Assembly: GCA_900469615.1 (NCBI GenBank)
Contig: UBYA01000022.1
Location: 3,679-67,678 of the forward strand
DNA from: Hyphomicrobiales bacterium
GTDB taxonomy: Bacteria > Pseudomonadota > Alphaproteobacteria > Rhizobiales > Rhizobiaceae
DNA: 64,000 nucleotides
Direction of reading: 5' to 3'
Shown: positions 33,162 through 41,422 of the stretch, piece by piece
How positions within the stretch are numbered: position 1 is the stretch's first letter
How the letters are laid out: every line of letters starts with the position of its first letter
Position numbers and translations under genes: made by a program
Notes under the pieces: generated by a model
The model's database searches: none
Told to the model about the DNA's origin: nothing
What the model saw: the letters and a program-made list of their open reading frames with translations, nothing else

Positions 33162-34054
33162 TACGACCTCTTCAGCTTCGGGTCGAACGCATCGCGCAAG
33201 CCGTCGCCCATCAGATTGATGGCGAGCACCGTGATCAGGATGCAGAGACCGGGGAAGGTAACGAGCCAGGGGTTGCTCTGGAAGAATTCACGCGAGTCAG
33301 CGAGCATCGTGCCCCATTCCGGCGTCGGCGGCTGGGCGCCCTGGCCGAGGAAGCCGAGTGCCGCGGCATCGAGAATGGCAGCCGAGAAGGCAAGCGTCGC
33401 CTGCACGATCAGCGGTCCGAGACAGTTCGGCAGGATGGTCTTGAACATCAGCCGCACAGGGCCGGCGCCAGCAACGCGCGAGGCAATGACATATTCCTTG
33501 TCGCGCTCGGCCATAACGGACGCGCGCGTCAGACGAACGAAATGCGGCTGGTTGACGATGGAGATCGCGATCATCGCGTTGGTCAGGCCCGGCCCGAGGA
33601 TGGCCACCAGCACGAGGGCGAGCAGCAGCGACGGGACCGCGAGGATGATGTCCATGACGCGCATGATGATCGTATCCGTGCGGCCGCGAACATAACCGGC
33701 CACAAGGCCGATCAGGATGCCGGCGACTGCCGAAAGCGAGGCGACGACGAGGCCGATGAACAGCGAGAACCGCGTGCCGTAGATCAGGCGCGACAGCAGG
33801 TCGCGACCGTTGGCGTCCGTGCCCAGCAGGAAGCTGCTGTTGCCGCCCTGCGCCCAGACGGGCGGCAGGCGCTGCATGGAGCTGCCATAGGCGGCGTCGG
33901 GATCATGCGGCGAAACCACGCCGGCGAAGATCGCCAGGAACAGGACGAAGAGGAAGATCGCAAGGCCGATGACGGCGCCTTTGTTGCGAGAGAAGTAATA
34001 CCAGAACTCCGCAAGAGCGGAAGGACGGTCGGATTTGACGCTTACCGTGCTCAT
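33161..34054 (-). CDS. dppC: dipeptide ABC transporter permease DppC
   Basis: A 297-residue inner-membrane permease. A cytoplasmic N-tail precedes a first hydrophobic helix (KGAVIGLAIFLFVLFLAIFAG). A periplasmic loop (GTDANGRDLLSRL, typical of DppC/OppC) and five further helices follow. The EAA-type coupling loop is SRVAGAGPVRLMFKTILPNC. ATG 34054 follows AGGAGCGGTCC. It forms the channel together with DppB. Confidence 0.92.
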   Translation of the reverse strand: MSTVSVKSDRPSALAEFWYYFSRNKGAVIGLAIFLFVLFLAIFAGVVSPHDPDAAYGSSMQRLPPVWAQGGNSSFLLGTDANGRDLLSRLIYGTRFSLFIGLVVASLSAVAGILIGLVAGYVRGRTDTIIMRVMDIILAVPSLLLALVLVAILGPGLTNAMIAISIVNQPHFVRLTRASVMAERDKEYVIASRVAGAGPVRLMFKTILPNCLGPLIVQATLAFSAAILDAAALGFLGQGAQPPTPEWGTMLADSREFFQSNPWLVTFPGLCILITVLAINLMGDGLRDAFDPKLKRS

Positions 34055-34063
34055 GGACCGCTC

Positions 34064-35068
34064 CTAGTGACGAATGCGTGGATTGACGAAGCCGTAGAGC
34101 AGGTCGACAGCGAGATTGACGAGCATGACGATGCCGGCAATCAGCAGCAGGCCGCCCTGCACCACCGGATAATCGCGCTTGAAAACGGCGTCGATCATCC
34201 ATTTGCCGATGCCCGGCCACGAGAAGATGCTTTCCGTGAGGATGGCGCCGCCGAGCAGCACGCCGACCTGCAGGCCGATCGTGGTGACGACCGGGATCAT
34301 CGCATTGCGCAGCGCATGCACGGAAACGACGCGCAGCGGCGACAGGCCCTTGGAACGGGCGGTGCGCACATAATCCTCGCCGAGCACTTCGAGCATGGCG
34401 GAGCGCGTCTGGCGGGCGATGACGGCCAGCGGAATGGTGCCGAGCACGATGGTCGGCAGGATCAGCGAATTCAGCGCGGACCAGAAGGCGCCCTTCTGAC
34501 CGGAGAGCAGGCTGTCGATCAGCATGAAACCGGTGATCGGCTTGAAGAAGTAGATGAGACCGATGCGGCCCGAAACAGGCGTCCAGTGCAGGTAGCCGTT
34601 GAAGACGATGATGAGCAGCAGGCCCCACCAGAAGATCGGCATGGAATAGCCGACGAGGGCCACGCCCATGACGCTCTGGTCGAACCATGTGCCGCGCTTG
34701 ACGGCGGCGAAAACGCCAGCCGGGATGCCAAGACAGATCGCGATGATCATGGCGCAGATCGACAGCTCGAGCGTTGCCGGGAAGAAAGTCAGAAAGTCGG
34801 TCAGCACGTCGCGCTTGGTGGTGATCGAGGTGCCCAGATCGCCGTGCAGGGCATTCCAGATGTATTTGCCGTACTGGACGACCATCGGCTGGTCGTAGCC
34901 GAGGTCGTGGGAAATCTGCGCATGGCGTTCCGGCGACATGACACGTTCGCCCGACAGCAGCATGACAGGATCGCCGGGAAGCAGGCGGATGAAGGAAAAG
35001 GCAACGATCGATACGCCGAGGAATGTCGGGATCAGCACCGCAAGGCGGCCGAAAAGAAATCGCAACAT
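34064..35068 (-). CDS. dppB: dipeptide ABC transporter permease DppB
   Basis: A 334-residue permease with the family opening MLRFLFGRLAVLIPTFLGVS and FIRLLPGDPVMLL. It has six predicted membrane segments, and the coupling loop is YVRTARSKGLSPLRVVSVHALRNAMIP-like near residue 200. It lies nine bases upstream of dppC and 90 bp behind dppA. Together with DppC it forms the transmembrane path for di- and oligopeptides. Confidence 0.92.
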   Translation of the reverse strand: MLRFLFGRLAVLIPTFLGVSIVAFSFIRLLPGDPVMLLSGERVMSPERHAQISHDLGYDQPMVVQYGKYIWNALHGDLGTSITTKRDVLTDFLTFFPATLELSICAMIIAICLGIPAGVFAAVKRGTWFDQSVMGVALVGYSMPIFWWGLLLIIVFNGYLHWTPVSGRIGLIYFFKPITGFMLIDSLLSGQKGAFWSALNSLILPTIVLGTIPLAVIARQTRSAMLEVLGEDYVRTARSKGLSPLRVVSVHALRNAMIPVVTTIGLQVGVLLGGAILTESIFSWPGIGKWMIDAVFKRDYPVVQGGLLLIAGIVMLVNLAVDLLYGFVNPRIRH

Positions 35069-35157
35069 GGCAGATGTCCAAATTTTTCCGGCGGTCAGGC
35101 AAGGGGCCTGACCGCCGGGTAGCCCGGTCTTGGCCGGGCATTCTCACAGATTTTTCG

Positions 35158-36753
35158 TTATTCGGCGATATCGACGCCGTCGAAGCGATGAACGCCGACC
35201 GGATCCTGGAAGTAGCCGGTGACATTCTTCGTCATCGGGACGAACTCTTCCGAATGGTCGATGGTCATCCACGGTGCTTCGCGCTTGAAGACGACCTGAG
35301 CCTCTTCATAGAGCTTCGTACGTTCCTTGAGGTCGGCCGTCTGCTTGGCCTTCTTCACCAGATCGTCGAATTCCTTGTTGCACCACTGCGCGCGGTTGTT
35401 GCCGCCGACGGCATCGCAGCCGAGCAGCGTGTCAAGGAAGTTGTCCGGATCGCCGTTGTCGCCGGTCCAGCCGAGGATGGCCGCGCCGTCGCGGTCCTTG
35501 GCGGAGGACAGCTTCAGGTACTGGGCCCAGTCGTAGGTGACGATCTCGACCTTGACGCCGACCTTGGCAAGATCCGCCTGCATCAGCTCGGCGGCGCGGC
35601 GCGCGTTCAGCATGTACGGACGCGAAACCGGCATGGCCCAGATCTTCATGCTGAGATCCTTGACGCCTGCCTTTTCAAGCAGCTTCTTGGCTTCGTCCGG
35701 ATTGTAGGCGTCGTCCTTCACGTCCTTGTTGTAGGACCACATGGTCGGCGGGATCGGGTTGGTCGCAACCGTGGCCGAACCCTGGAAGACGGCGTCGACG
35801 ATGGCCTGCTTGTTGACGGCCATGTTGATGGCCTTGCGCACTTCGACCTTGTCGAACGGAGCAACGAGCGTGTTGTAGGCGAGGTAGGAAACGTTCAGGC
35901 CGGCCTGTTCCAGAACCTTGAGGTTCGAGTCGGCCTTCAGATCCTTGATGTCGGCTGCGTTCGGGTAAGGCATGATGTTGCATTCGCCGGACTTCAGCTT
36001 CTGAGCGCGGACGGATGCGTCCGGCGTGATGGCGAAGACGAGATCGTCGATCTTTTCCTTGCCCTTGAAGTAGGATTCGTTCGCCTTGTAGCGGATGACG
36101 GCATCCGGCTGGTAAGCGACGAAGGTGAACGGACCAGTGCCGAGCGGCTGCTGGTTCATCTGTTCCATCTTGCCGTCGGCCTGCAGCTTGTCTGCGTATT
36201 CCTTCGACAGGATCGAGGCGAAGTCCATGGCCAGATCGGCGAGGAAGGGAGCTTCCGGACGGTTCAGGACGAACTTGACCGTGAGGTCGTCAACCTTCTC
36301 GATCGACTTGATGAGCTTCGGGAAGCCCATGCCGTCGGCATATTCATAGGAACCGCCGGCGACATATTTGGCCCACGGATTGTCCGTGTTGAGCTGACGG
36401 CTGATCGAGAAGATCACGTCGTCGGCATCGAGGTCGCGCGTCGGCGTGAAGAAATCGGTCGTCTGGAACTTCACGCCCTTGCGGAGCTTGAAGGTGTATT
36501 CCTTGCCGTCGGGGGAAACGGTCCAGCTCTCGGCGACGCCGGGCTCGACCTCGGTGCTGCCGTGCTTGAATTCGACGAGACGGCTATAGACCGTGCGGGA
36601 AGAAGCATCGAACGTGGTGCCGGCAGTATAAATACCCGGATCGAAACCTTCCGGCGATCCTTCCGAGCAATAGACAAGCGTTTTCGACCAGGCGGACGTC
36701 GCCATGACCGAAGCCAAGGCTGTCGCTGCCAGCAGGACAGAAATCTTTTTCAT
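35158..36753 (-). CDS. dppA: periplasmic dipeptide-binding protein DppA
   Basis: A 531-residue SBP_bac_5 solute-binding protein. The signal peptide is MKKISVLLAATALASVMATS with a likely cleavage after AWS or nearby. The core begins KTLVYCSEGSPEGFDPGIYT and contains VEPGVAESWTVSPDGKEYTFKLRKGVKF. Relatives bind dipeptides and also haem precursors. It is the promoter-proximal gene of dppABCDF. ATG 36753 follows CTGGGAAACG. The ligand range is not readable from sequence. Confidence 0.93.
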   Translation of the reverse strand: MKKISVLLAATALASVMATSAWSKTLVYCSEGSPEGFDPGIYTAGTTFDASSRTVYSRLVEFKHGSTEVEPGVAESWTVSPDGKEYTFKLRKGVKFQTTDFFTPTRDLDADDVIFSISRQLNTDNPWAKYVAGGSYEYADGMGFPKLIKSIEKVDDLTVKFVLNRPEAPFLADLAMDFASILSKEYADKLQADGKMEQMNQQPLGTGPFTFVAYQPDAVIRYKANESYFKGKEKIDDLVFAITPDASVRAQKLKSGECNIMPYPNAADIKDLKADSNLKVLEQAGLNVSYLAYNTLVAPFDKVEVRKAINMAVNKQAIVDAVFQGSATVATNPIPPTMWSYNKDVKDDAYNPDEAKKLLEKAGVKDLSMKIWAMPVSRPYMLNARRAAELMQADLAKVGVKVEIVTYDWAQYLKLSSAKDRDGAAILGWTGDNGDPDNFLDTLLGCDAVGGNNRAQWCNKEFDDLVKKAKQTADLKERTKLYEEAQVVFKREAPWMTIDHSEEFVPMTKNVTGYFQDPVGVHRFDGVDIAE

Positions 36754-37095
36754 GATATCGTTTCCCAGATTTGTTATTCTTTTGAAGCCGCGGATACCAG
36801 CAGAGGTCCCATCCGGATCGCGCCGATGGAACTTTATTTTAAGTTTGAAAGCAACAAGCGCCGCCTAAATTTTTTCCAATTTATGGAGTTTGGAAATTTT
36901 CAGGCGAAAATACCTTTGAATTAGTAATATTCTGGCAAAATTTTGCGTCCTTTTAGCGGATTCGGAACGAATTAGCGTTTTCTTCTTACAATTCGTCAGC
37001 TGCCGATTGCTCGCATAGGCGGCAATACAAACGAAAATCCGCAGCTGCCGGAGGCAACTGCGGACCAGGAACGGATCCGAATTCGGAACGGGCGG
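36754..37095. other. intergenic region upstream of dppA, downstream of rirA
   Basis: An AT-rich 342-bp stretch, the most AT-rich in the area. It should hold the dppA promoter and leader. A dyad with arms TTTCCAA (36873-36879) and TTGGAAA (36890-36896), 120-145 bp ahead of dppA, may be an operator. The rirA terminator lies at the right end. I see no gene here. Confidence 0.5.
37034..37064 (-). terminator. rho-independent terminator after rirA
   Basis: On the minus strand TCCGCAGTTGCC and GGCAGCTGCGGA (one mismatch) form a stem around a three-base loop, followed by TTTTCGTTT. It ends about 30 bp beyond the rirA stop. Confidence 0.75.
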
Positions 37096-37584
37096 TCAGG
37101 CGGCCGGCGCCACGATCGGCGGCTTCTTGGCAATCGCCTTGTGGTCCTGATCGGTCAGGCCAAGCAGGAAGTTGATCTGCGGCCGCGCCTTGACGAGATC
37201 GTCGATGGAATACTCGGTGAGGACATCGAAGAAGGCATTCAGCGCCTTGCGCAGCGCCGAATTGAGGCCGCAACTATCGACCAGCGGGCATTCCACGACG
37301 CCTTCCTCGAAGCATTCCGCCATGGCGAAACTGTCCTCGGTGACGCGGACGACATCGAACAGGCTGATATCGGTCGCGGGCTTTGCCAGCCGCACGCCAC
37401 CATTGCGGCCGCGCACCGTCTCGACGAGACCCGCCTTGGTCAAGGGCTGCAGGATCTTGAAAAGGAACAGCTCGGACACGCTGTACGCCTTCGCAATCTC
37501 GGGAATCCGGCTCAAATGGCCATCGTTGGCGGCGCAATACATCAACATGCGCACCGCGTAATTGGTCTGTTTCGTCAAACGCAT
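37096..37584 (-). CDS. rirA: iron-responsive transcriptional regulator RirA (Rrf2 family)
   Basis: A 162-residue Rrf2-type winged-helix regulator. It opens MRLTKQTNYAVRMLMYCAAN, has the HTH in AKAYSVSELFLFKILQPLTK, and three cysteines at 91, 99 and 105 (AECFEEGVVECPLVDSC) that hold the iron-sulfur cluster in RirA. In Rhizobiaceae RirA represses iron-uptake genes under iron sufficiency. ATG 37584 has CCAGGAGATC upstream. A good promoter and a TGA-N9-TCA box lie upstream and a terminator follows, so it is transcribed alone. IscR is ruled out by cysteine spacing and by context. Confidence 0.93.
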   Translation of the reverse strand: MRLTKQTNYAVRMLMYCAANDGHLSRIPEIAKAYSVSELFLFKILQPLTKAGLVETVRGRNGGVRLAKPATDISLFDVVRVTEDSFAMAECFEEGVVECPLVDSCGLNSALRKALNAFFDVLTEYSIDDLVKARPQINFLLGLTDQDHKAIAKKPPIVAPAA

Positions 37585-37624
37585 GCCGATCTCCTGGAAT
37601 CAAGGCTGCTTGGGGCCGGACACG

Positions 37625-37653
37625 TATATAGTGGCTTTCTCAGTTTTGAACAA
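37625..37653 (-). promoter_or_regulatory. rirA promoter
   Basis: On the minus strand TTGTTC (-35, 37648-37653), a 17-base spacer and TATATA (-10, 37625-37630) lie about 40 bp upstream of the rirA start. This is the best sigma-70-like promoter match I noticed in the window. Confidence 0.65.
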
Positions 37654-37663
37654 TTCCAAAATA

Positions 37664-37678
37664 TGAAATTCATATTCA
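37664..37678. promoter_or_regulatory. IRO-like box (TGA-N9-TCA) upstream of rirA
   Basis: TGAAATTCATATTCA fits the TGA-N9-TCA iron-responsive operator recognised by RirA. It lies ten bases upstream of the -35 element of rirA, which suggests autoregulation. The motif is short and can occur by chance in AT-rich DNA. Confidence 0.45.
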
Positions 37679-37732
37679 CGTTATTCTGAGCGTGCCGGCC
37701 GCCCGGCGCACCTCGATCCCGGATCGCGACAT

Positions 37733-38080
37733 CTATGACGAGGAAACCCAGACGGCCATTTCGCAGCCGCCCGGCTCGCGGAAATGAAAACGACGCCCGC
37801 CGGGAAAATCGAAAGCGGGGCGCGTGATGGTGCCGCCGGCGAATTCGACCGCGCGCTGGGCGGCTTCCAGATCTGTCGTGCGTACCACGGGCAGCGGCGC
37901 TCCGGTCGCTTCCGCCGCATCGCCCTGGATGCCGGCATCGATGCCGGCCGCCTCGATGGCGTGGTAGGTGGGACCGTAGCTGACGAAGCTCCAGTCGAAG
38001 GCTTCCTGGAAGAAGCGGCGGGTTTTCAGGCCGTCTTTCGACGGAAATTCGAGATAATCGATCTGATAGGTCACGGACAT
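37733..38080 (-). CDS. VOC family protein
   Basis: A 115-residue glyoxalase/bleomycin-resistance-fold protein. It opens MSVTYQIDYLEFPSKDGLKT with FFQEAFDWSF, and ends FHFREPGGCEMAVWV with the conserved Glu. Function unknown. ATG 38080 is preceded by GGGAGGG; the open frame upstream of it is not used. It lies between mmsA and rirA on the same strand but has its own ribosome site and follows a terminator, so it is probably separate. Confidence 0.83.
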   Translation of the reverse strand: MSVTYQIDYLEFPSKDGLKTRRFFQEAFDWSFVSYGPTYHAIEAAGIDAGIQGDAAEATGAPLPVVRTTDLEAAQRAVEFAGGTITRPAFDFPGGRRFHFREPGGCEMAVWVSSS

Positions 38081-38165
38081 CGGCGCGGCCCTCCCGTTGT
38101 TCATGTTTTGTTCTAGACGAAAACGACGGCTTAGGCAAGATGACTCGGTCGAAAACAAACGCAAC

Positions 38166-38198
38166 AAAAAACCGCCGCCCGAAAATGCCGGACGGCGG
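38166..38198 (-). terminator. rho-independent terminator after mmsA
   Basis: On the minus strand a stem of CCGCCG(T)CCG with CGGGCGGCGG is followed by TTTTTTGTTG. It lies 25 bp past the mmsA stop. Confidence 0.8.
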
Positions 38199-38222
38199 TC
38201 GCTATCATTGCGGCAGTAAAGC

Positions 38223-39719
38223 TTACTTCATCGTCGGCATGACGAACTCGGCACCATCCTTGATGCCGGACGGCCAGCGGGCGGTGATCGTCTTCGTGCG
38301 CGTCCAGAACTTGATGGAGTCCGTGCCGTGCTGGTTGAGATCGCCGAAGCTGGAAGCCTTCCAGCCGCCGAAGGAGTGGTAAGCGAGCGGAACCGGAATC
38401 GGAACGTTGACGCCGATCATGCCGATATTGATGCGCGAGGCGAAATCGCGGGCCGCATCGCCGTCACGGGTGTAGATGGCGACACCGTTGCCATATTCGT
38501 GCTTCATCGGCAGGTCGAGCGCTTCCTCGTAGTTCTTGGCGCGGACGACCGAGAGAACCGGCCCGAAGATCTCGGTCTTGTAGATGTCCATCTCCGGCTT
38601 GACGTGGTCGAACAGCGTGCCCCCGACGAAATAGCCGTCCTCGTAGCCCTGCAGCTTGAAACCGCGGCCATCGACGACCAGCTTGGCGCCTTCCTCGACG
38701 CCACGGTCGATCAGGCCGTTGACGCGGTTGTAGGCATCCTTGGTGACGAGCGGGCCGAGATCGGCCTTGTCGTCGGTGTAGGGGCCGATGCGCAGGGATT
38801 CGATCTTCGGCACCAGTTTCTCGACGAGGCGGTTGGCCGTTTCCTCGCCGACCGGCACCGCGACGGATACCGCCATGCAGCGTTCGCCGGCAGAGCCGTA
38901 ACCGGCGCCCATCAGCGCGTTGACGGCCTGGTCCAGGTCGGCGTCGGGCATGATGATCATGTGATTCTTGGCGCCGCCGAAGCACTGGGCGCGCTTGCCG
39001 TTCATGGCAGCAGTGCCATAGACGTACCGGGCGATCGGCGTGGAGCCGACGAAGGAAACGGCTGCGATATCCGGATCGGTGAGGATGGCGTCGACCGCAG
39101 CCTTGTCACCGTTGACGACATTGAGGATGCCTGCGGGCAGACCGGCTTCGATCATCAGTTCGGCAAGGCGGATCGGCAAGGAGGGATCGCGCTCGGACGG
39201 CTTCAGGATGAAGGCGTTGCCGCAGGCGATCGCCGGGGCGAACATCCACATCGGGATCATGGCCGGGAAATTGAACGGCGTGATGCCGGCGCCGACGCCG
39301 ACCGGCTGGCGGATGGAGTACATGTCGATCGCCGGGCCGGCGCCTTCCGTAAACTCACCCTTCTGAAGATGCGGAATGCCGCAGACGAATTCGCAGACTT
39401 CGAGACCGCGGATGATATCGCCCTTGGAGTCCTCGACCGTCTTGCCGTGCTCCTTGGAGAGCATGGTGGCAAGCTCATCCATATGCTTGTTCAGAAGCTC
39501 GACGAACTTGAAGAAGACGCGCGCGCGGCGCTGCGGGTTGGTGGCAGCCCATTTCGGCTGTGCGGCCTTGGCGTTTTCGACGGCTGCCCGGATTTCCTCG
39601 ACGCTGGCGAGCGCGACGGTCGCCTGCACTTCGCCGGTTGCCGGATTATAGACGTTGCTGGTGCGTCCGCTCTTGCCGGCGACGGGCTTGCCGCCGATGA
39701 AATGACCGATCTCACGCAT
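38223..39719 (-). CDS. mmsA: CoA-acylating methylmalonate-semialdehyde dehydrogenase
   Basis: A 498-residue aldehyde dehydrogenase of the MmsA/IolA type, converting methylmalonate semialdehyde or malonate semialdehyde with CoA and NAD to propionyl-CoA or acetyl-CoA in valine and inositol breakdown. Family marks are HFIGGKPVAGKSGRTSNVYN, GITPFNFPAMIPMWM, and the catalytic Cys in GSAGERCMAVSVAVPVG near residue 287. MmsA-type GQCFGGAKNH-like sequence (QCFGGAKNHMIIMPDADL) is present. It is divergent from a LysR gene whose intergenic region has a matching dyad, and it ends with a terminator. LysR control is a sound inference. Confidence 0.94.
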   Translation of the reverse strand: MREIGHFIGGKPVAGKSGRTSNVYNPATGEVQATVALASVEEIRAAVENAKAAQPKWAATNPQRRARVFFKFVELLNKHMDELATMLSKEHGKTVEDSKGDIIRGLEVCEFVCGIPHLQKGEFTEGAGPAIDMYSIRQPVGVGAGITPFNFPAMIPMWMFAPAIACGNAFILKPSERDPSLPIRLAELMIEAGLPAGILNVVNGDKAAVDAILTDPDIAAVSFVGSTPIARYVYGTAAMNGKRAQCFGGAKNHMIIMPDADLDQAVNALMGAGYGSAGERCMAVSVAVPVGEETANRLVEKLVPKIESLRIGPYTDDKADLGPLVTKDAYNRVNGLIDRGVEEGAKLVVDGRGFKLQGYEDGYFVGGTLFDHVKPEMDIYKTEIFGPVLSVVRAKNYEEALDLPMKHEYGNGVAIYTRDGDAARDFASRINIGMIGVNVPIPVPLAYHSFGGWKASSFGDLNQHGTDSIKFWTRTKTITARWPSGIKDGAEFVMPTMK

Positions 39720-39765
39720 GGATGTACCTCCTCGTTTTCTGAATGATGACAGGATGGCACTTCAA

Positions 39766-39831
39766 TTTGCACAAATCAATGAGCTGATATAAGCAACCGT
39801 TGTGCAAAAATTAAAGCTCTGGATGTGCAAA
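39766..39831. promoter_or_regulatory. inverted-repeat operator between mmsA and its LysR gene
   Basis: TTTGCACAA (39766-39774) and TTGTGCAAA (39800-39808) are perfect 9-bp complements. A third GTGCAAA half-site follows at 39825-39831, directly at the LysR start codon. Three related half-sites in a 110-bp divergent promoter region are typical of a LysR binding region. Confidence 0.6.
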
Positions 39832-40712
39832 TGGATTGGGATGACGTTCGCATGTTTCTCGCCGTGGCGCGCACGGGACAGATCCTGGCGGCCTCCAAGC
39901 GGCTCGGCGTCAACCACGCCACCCTTTCCCGGCGCGTGACGACGCTGGAGGAGCGGCTGAAGACGCGGCTGCTGGTGCGGCGCACCAGCGGCTGCGATCT
40001 GACGGCGGAAGGCGAAATCTTCCTGCACGCCGCAGAGCGCATGGAAACGGAGATGCTGCGCGCGCAGGCAAGTGTGGGCCATCTCGACAGCGCCATCACG
40101 GGCACGGTGCGGATCGGCGCGCCCGATGGTTTCGGAGTGTCCTTTCTCGCACCGCGGCTCGGCCGGCTGATCGCGCGCTATCCGGAGCTGCGCATCCAGC
40201 TCGTGCCCGTTCCCCGCTCCTTCTCGCTGTCGCAGCGCGAAGCGGATATCGCCATCACGCTGGAACGCCCCGAGCAAGGGCGGCTGATCTCCTCGAAACT
40301 GACGGATTACACGCTCGGGCTCTATGCGTCGAAAGCCTATCTGGAGCAGGCCGGCTTGCCCGACAGCATCGAGGCGCTGAAGCTGCATCCGCGCGTCGGC
40401 TATGTCGAAGACCTGATCTTTACCGCCTCGCTGAATTTTTCCGGCGAGATCATGCGCAGCTGGGACGCCTCGTTCGAGATTTCCACCGCCATCGGCCAGA
40501 CCGAAGCGGTGCGCTCCGGCGCCGGCATCGGCATCCTGCACGACTATATCGCCCGGCAGTTTCCGGAACTGACCCGTATCCTGCCCGATGTCTCCATCAA
40601 GCGCGCCTACTGGACGACCTATCATGAAAGCGCCCGCGACCTGGTGCGCGTGCGCACCGTCGCGGATTTCCTGCAGGAACTCGTCAGCGAAGAGCGGCGG
40701 ATGTTCTTATGA
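39831..40712 (+). CDS. LysR-family regulator, probable regulator of mmsA
   Basis: A 293-residue LysR regulator. Its HTH region reads MDWDDVRMFLAVARTGQILA then ASKRLGVNHATLSRRVTTLEERL. The effector domain begins TGTVRIGAPDGFGVSFLAPRL and has SGAGIGILHDYIA. The ATG at 39831 starts at the conserved helix; a GTG two codons earlier is possible. It is divergent from mmsA with half-site repeats between them. Its TAACGT-side end is followed closely by the small proline-rich gene on the other strand. Confidence 0.86.
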   Translation: MDWDDVRMFLAVARTGQILAASKRLGVNHATLSRRVTTLEERLKTRLLVRRTSGCDLTAEGEIFLHAAERMETEMLRAQASVGHLDSAITGTVRIGAPDGFGVSFLAPRLGRLIARYPELRIQLVPVPRSFSLSQREADIAITLERPEQGRLISSKLTDYTLGLYASKAYLEQAGLPDSIEALKLHPRVGYVEDLIFTASLNFSGEIMRSWDASFEISTAIGQTEAVRSGAGIGILHDYIARQFPELTRILPDVSIKRAYWTTYHESARDLVRVRTVADFLQELVSEERRMFL

Positions 40713-40726
40713 CGTCACGCTGCCGC

Positions 40727-41038
40727 TCACGGCACCAAAGTGCTCCACCATGACGGAGGATGCGGCAGCATCGCAGCTGGAGCGGCTTCGCATTTCATGG
40801 AATCGCCGAATCGTTCCATCTCTTTGTTCGTCCGCGATTCCGGACGAAAGGCCGCTGCGCGCTTTTCCTGGAACTGCTTTACGGCATGCTTGGGCGGCTC
40901 CTCGTTTTCGTCCGGGTTGGGAACGGGAACCTCGTCTGGCAACCTGTCGGGCTCCGGCTCTTCGATCGGCGGCTTCGGCGTCCAGCCGGGGTCCGGCATC
41001 GGAGGCGAGTCAGGGATCGGCTCGTTCGGTACAGACAT
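40727..41038 (-). CDS. small proline/acid-rich protein with repeat-derived C-terminus
   Basis: A 103-residue protein of unknown function. Residues 1-52 are extremely Pro/Glu/Asp-rich (MSVPNEPIPDSPPMPDPGWT, then PEPDRLPDEVPVPNPDENEE, PPKHA). From about residue 53 the frame runs into a RIME-like repeat and reads QFQEKRAAAFRPESRTNKEM then ERFGDSMK. The same peptide pattern is encoded in that frame by the repeat copies at 22582 and 30494. ATG 41038 has a strong AAAGGAGCGG ribosome site, so translation is likely. The ancestral protein probably ended near the repeat junction. No function is suggested. Confidence 0.65.
   Translation of the reverse strand: MSVPNEPIPDSPPMPDPGWTPKPPIEEPEPDRLPDEVPVPNPDENEEPPKHAVKQFQEKRAAAFRPESRTNKEMERFGDSMKCEAAPAAMLPHPPSWWSTLVP
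40783..40878 (-). repeat. RIME-like intergenic repeat fused to a coding frame
   Basis: Reverse-orientation unit: TTCATGGAATCGCCGAATCG, TTCCATCTCTTTGTTCG, GATTCCGGACGAAAGGCCGC and TTTTCCTGGAACTGCT. The proline-rich gene on the minus strand enters it from the GAGCAATTCC-type end and reads through. Confidence 0.75.
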
Positions 41039-41224
41039 GGCCCCGCTCCTTTCGTCTCGTTGCTCACACGAACACAACGGCCGGGAACAGGCACGGTTCC
41101 AGGAGAAGCTCAATATGCGGGGAAAAGAGTTGGCATCCGGAGTTTTGAAGCCGCACGCGTCTCGCCGCTGGACAAAGGGCGGACGAAGCCTAGTATCTCA
41201 CTGAAAGGTCAGGGAGTCAGGACG

Positions 41225-41371
41225 ATGAACGACAAGAAGCAGCCGAAACCAAGCGAAAAAGAACGCAAGGAACAGGACGATTATCTCGAGGAAGCGCTGG
41301 AAGAGACCTTCCCCGCAAGCGACCCGATCTCGCCCGGCCATGTATCGAAGAAGCCGGAAGACAAGAAATAA
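41225..41371 (+). CDS. small hydrophilic protein (FPASDP motif)
   Basis: A 48-residue, highly charged protein: MNDKKQPKPSEKERKEQDDY, LEEALEETFPASDPISPGH and a Lys-rich end. Small proteins with an EEALEETFPASDPxS core are widespread in alphaproteobacteria, but their role is unknown to me. ATG 41225 follows CAGGGAGTCAGGACG. It lies between the proline-rich gene and tRNA-His. No signal peptide or membrane segment is present. Confidence 0.7.
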   Translation: MNDKKQPKPSEKERKEQDDYLEEALEETFPASDPISPGHVSKKPEDKK

Positions 41372-41422
41372 TTTCCACGGCCAATGGCCTCGGGCATGCT
41401 CAGCGAATGGATCGGGAAAGAA

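Noticed and set aside
33155..35122. 655-codon open frame on the plus strand opposite dppC/dppB
   Set aside because: Its product is a low-complexity Asp/Glu/Arg/His/Gln-rich sequence typical of GC-rich antisense frames, and the opposite strand has clear transporter genes.
35023..36924. 633-codon open frame opposite dppA
   Set aside because: Same reasoning: DppA on the other strand is unambiguous and the product has no domain.
40740..41204. Plus-strand frame opposite the proline-rich gene
   Set aside because: Product is Gly/Ser-rich antisense of the Pro-rich frame; the minus-strand gene has the strong ribosome site.
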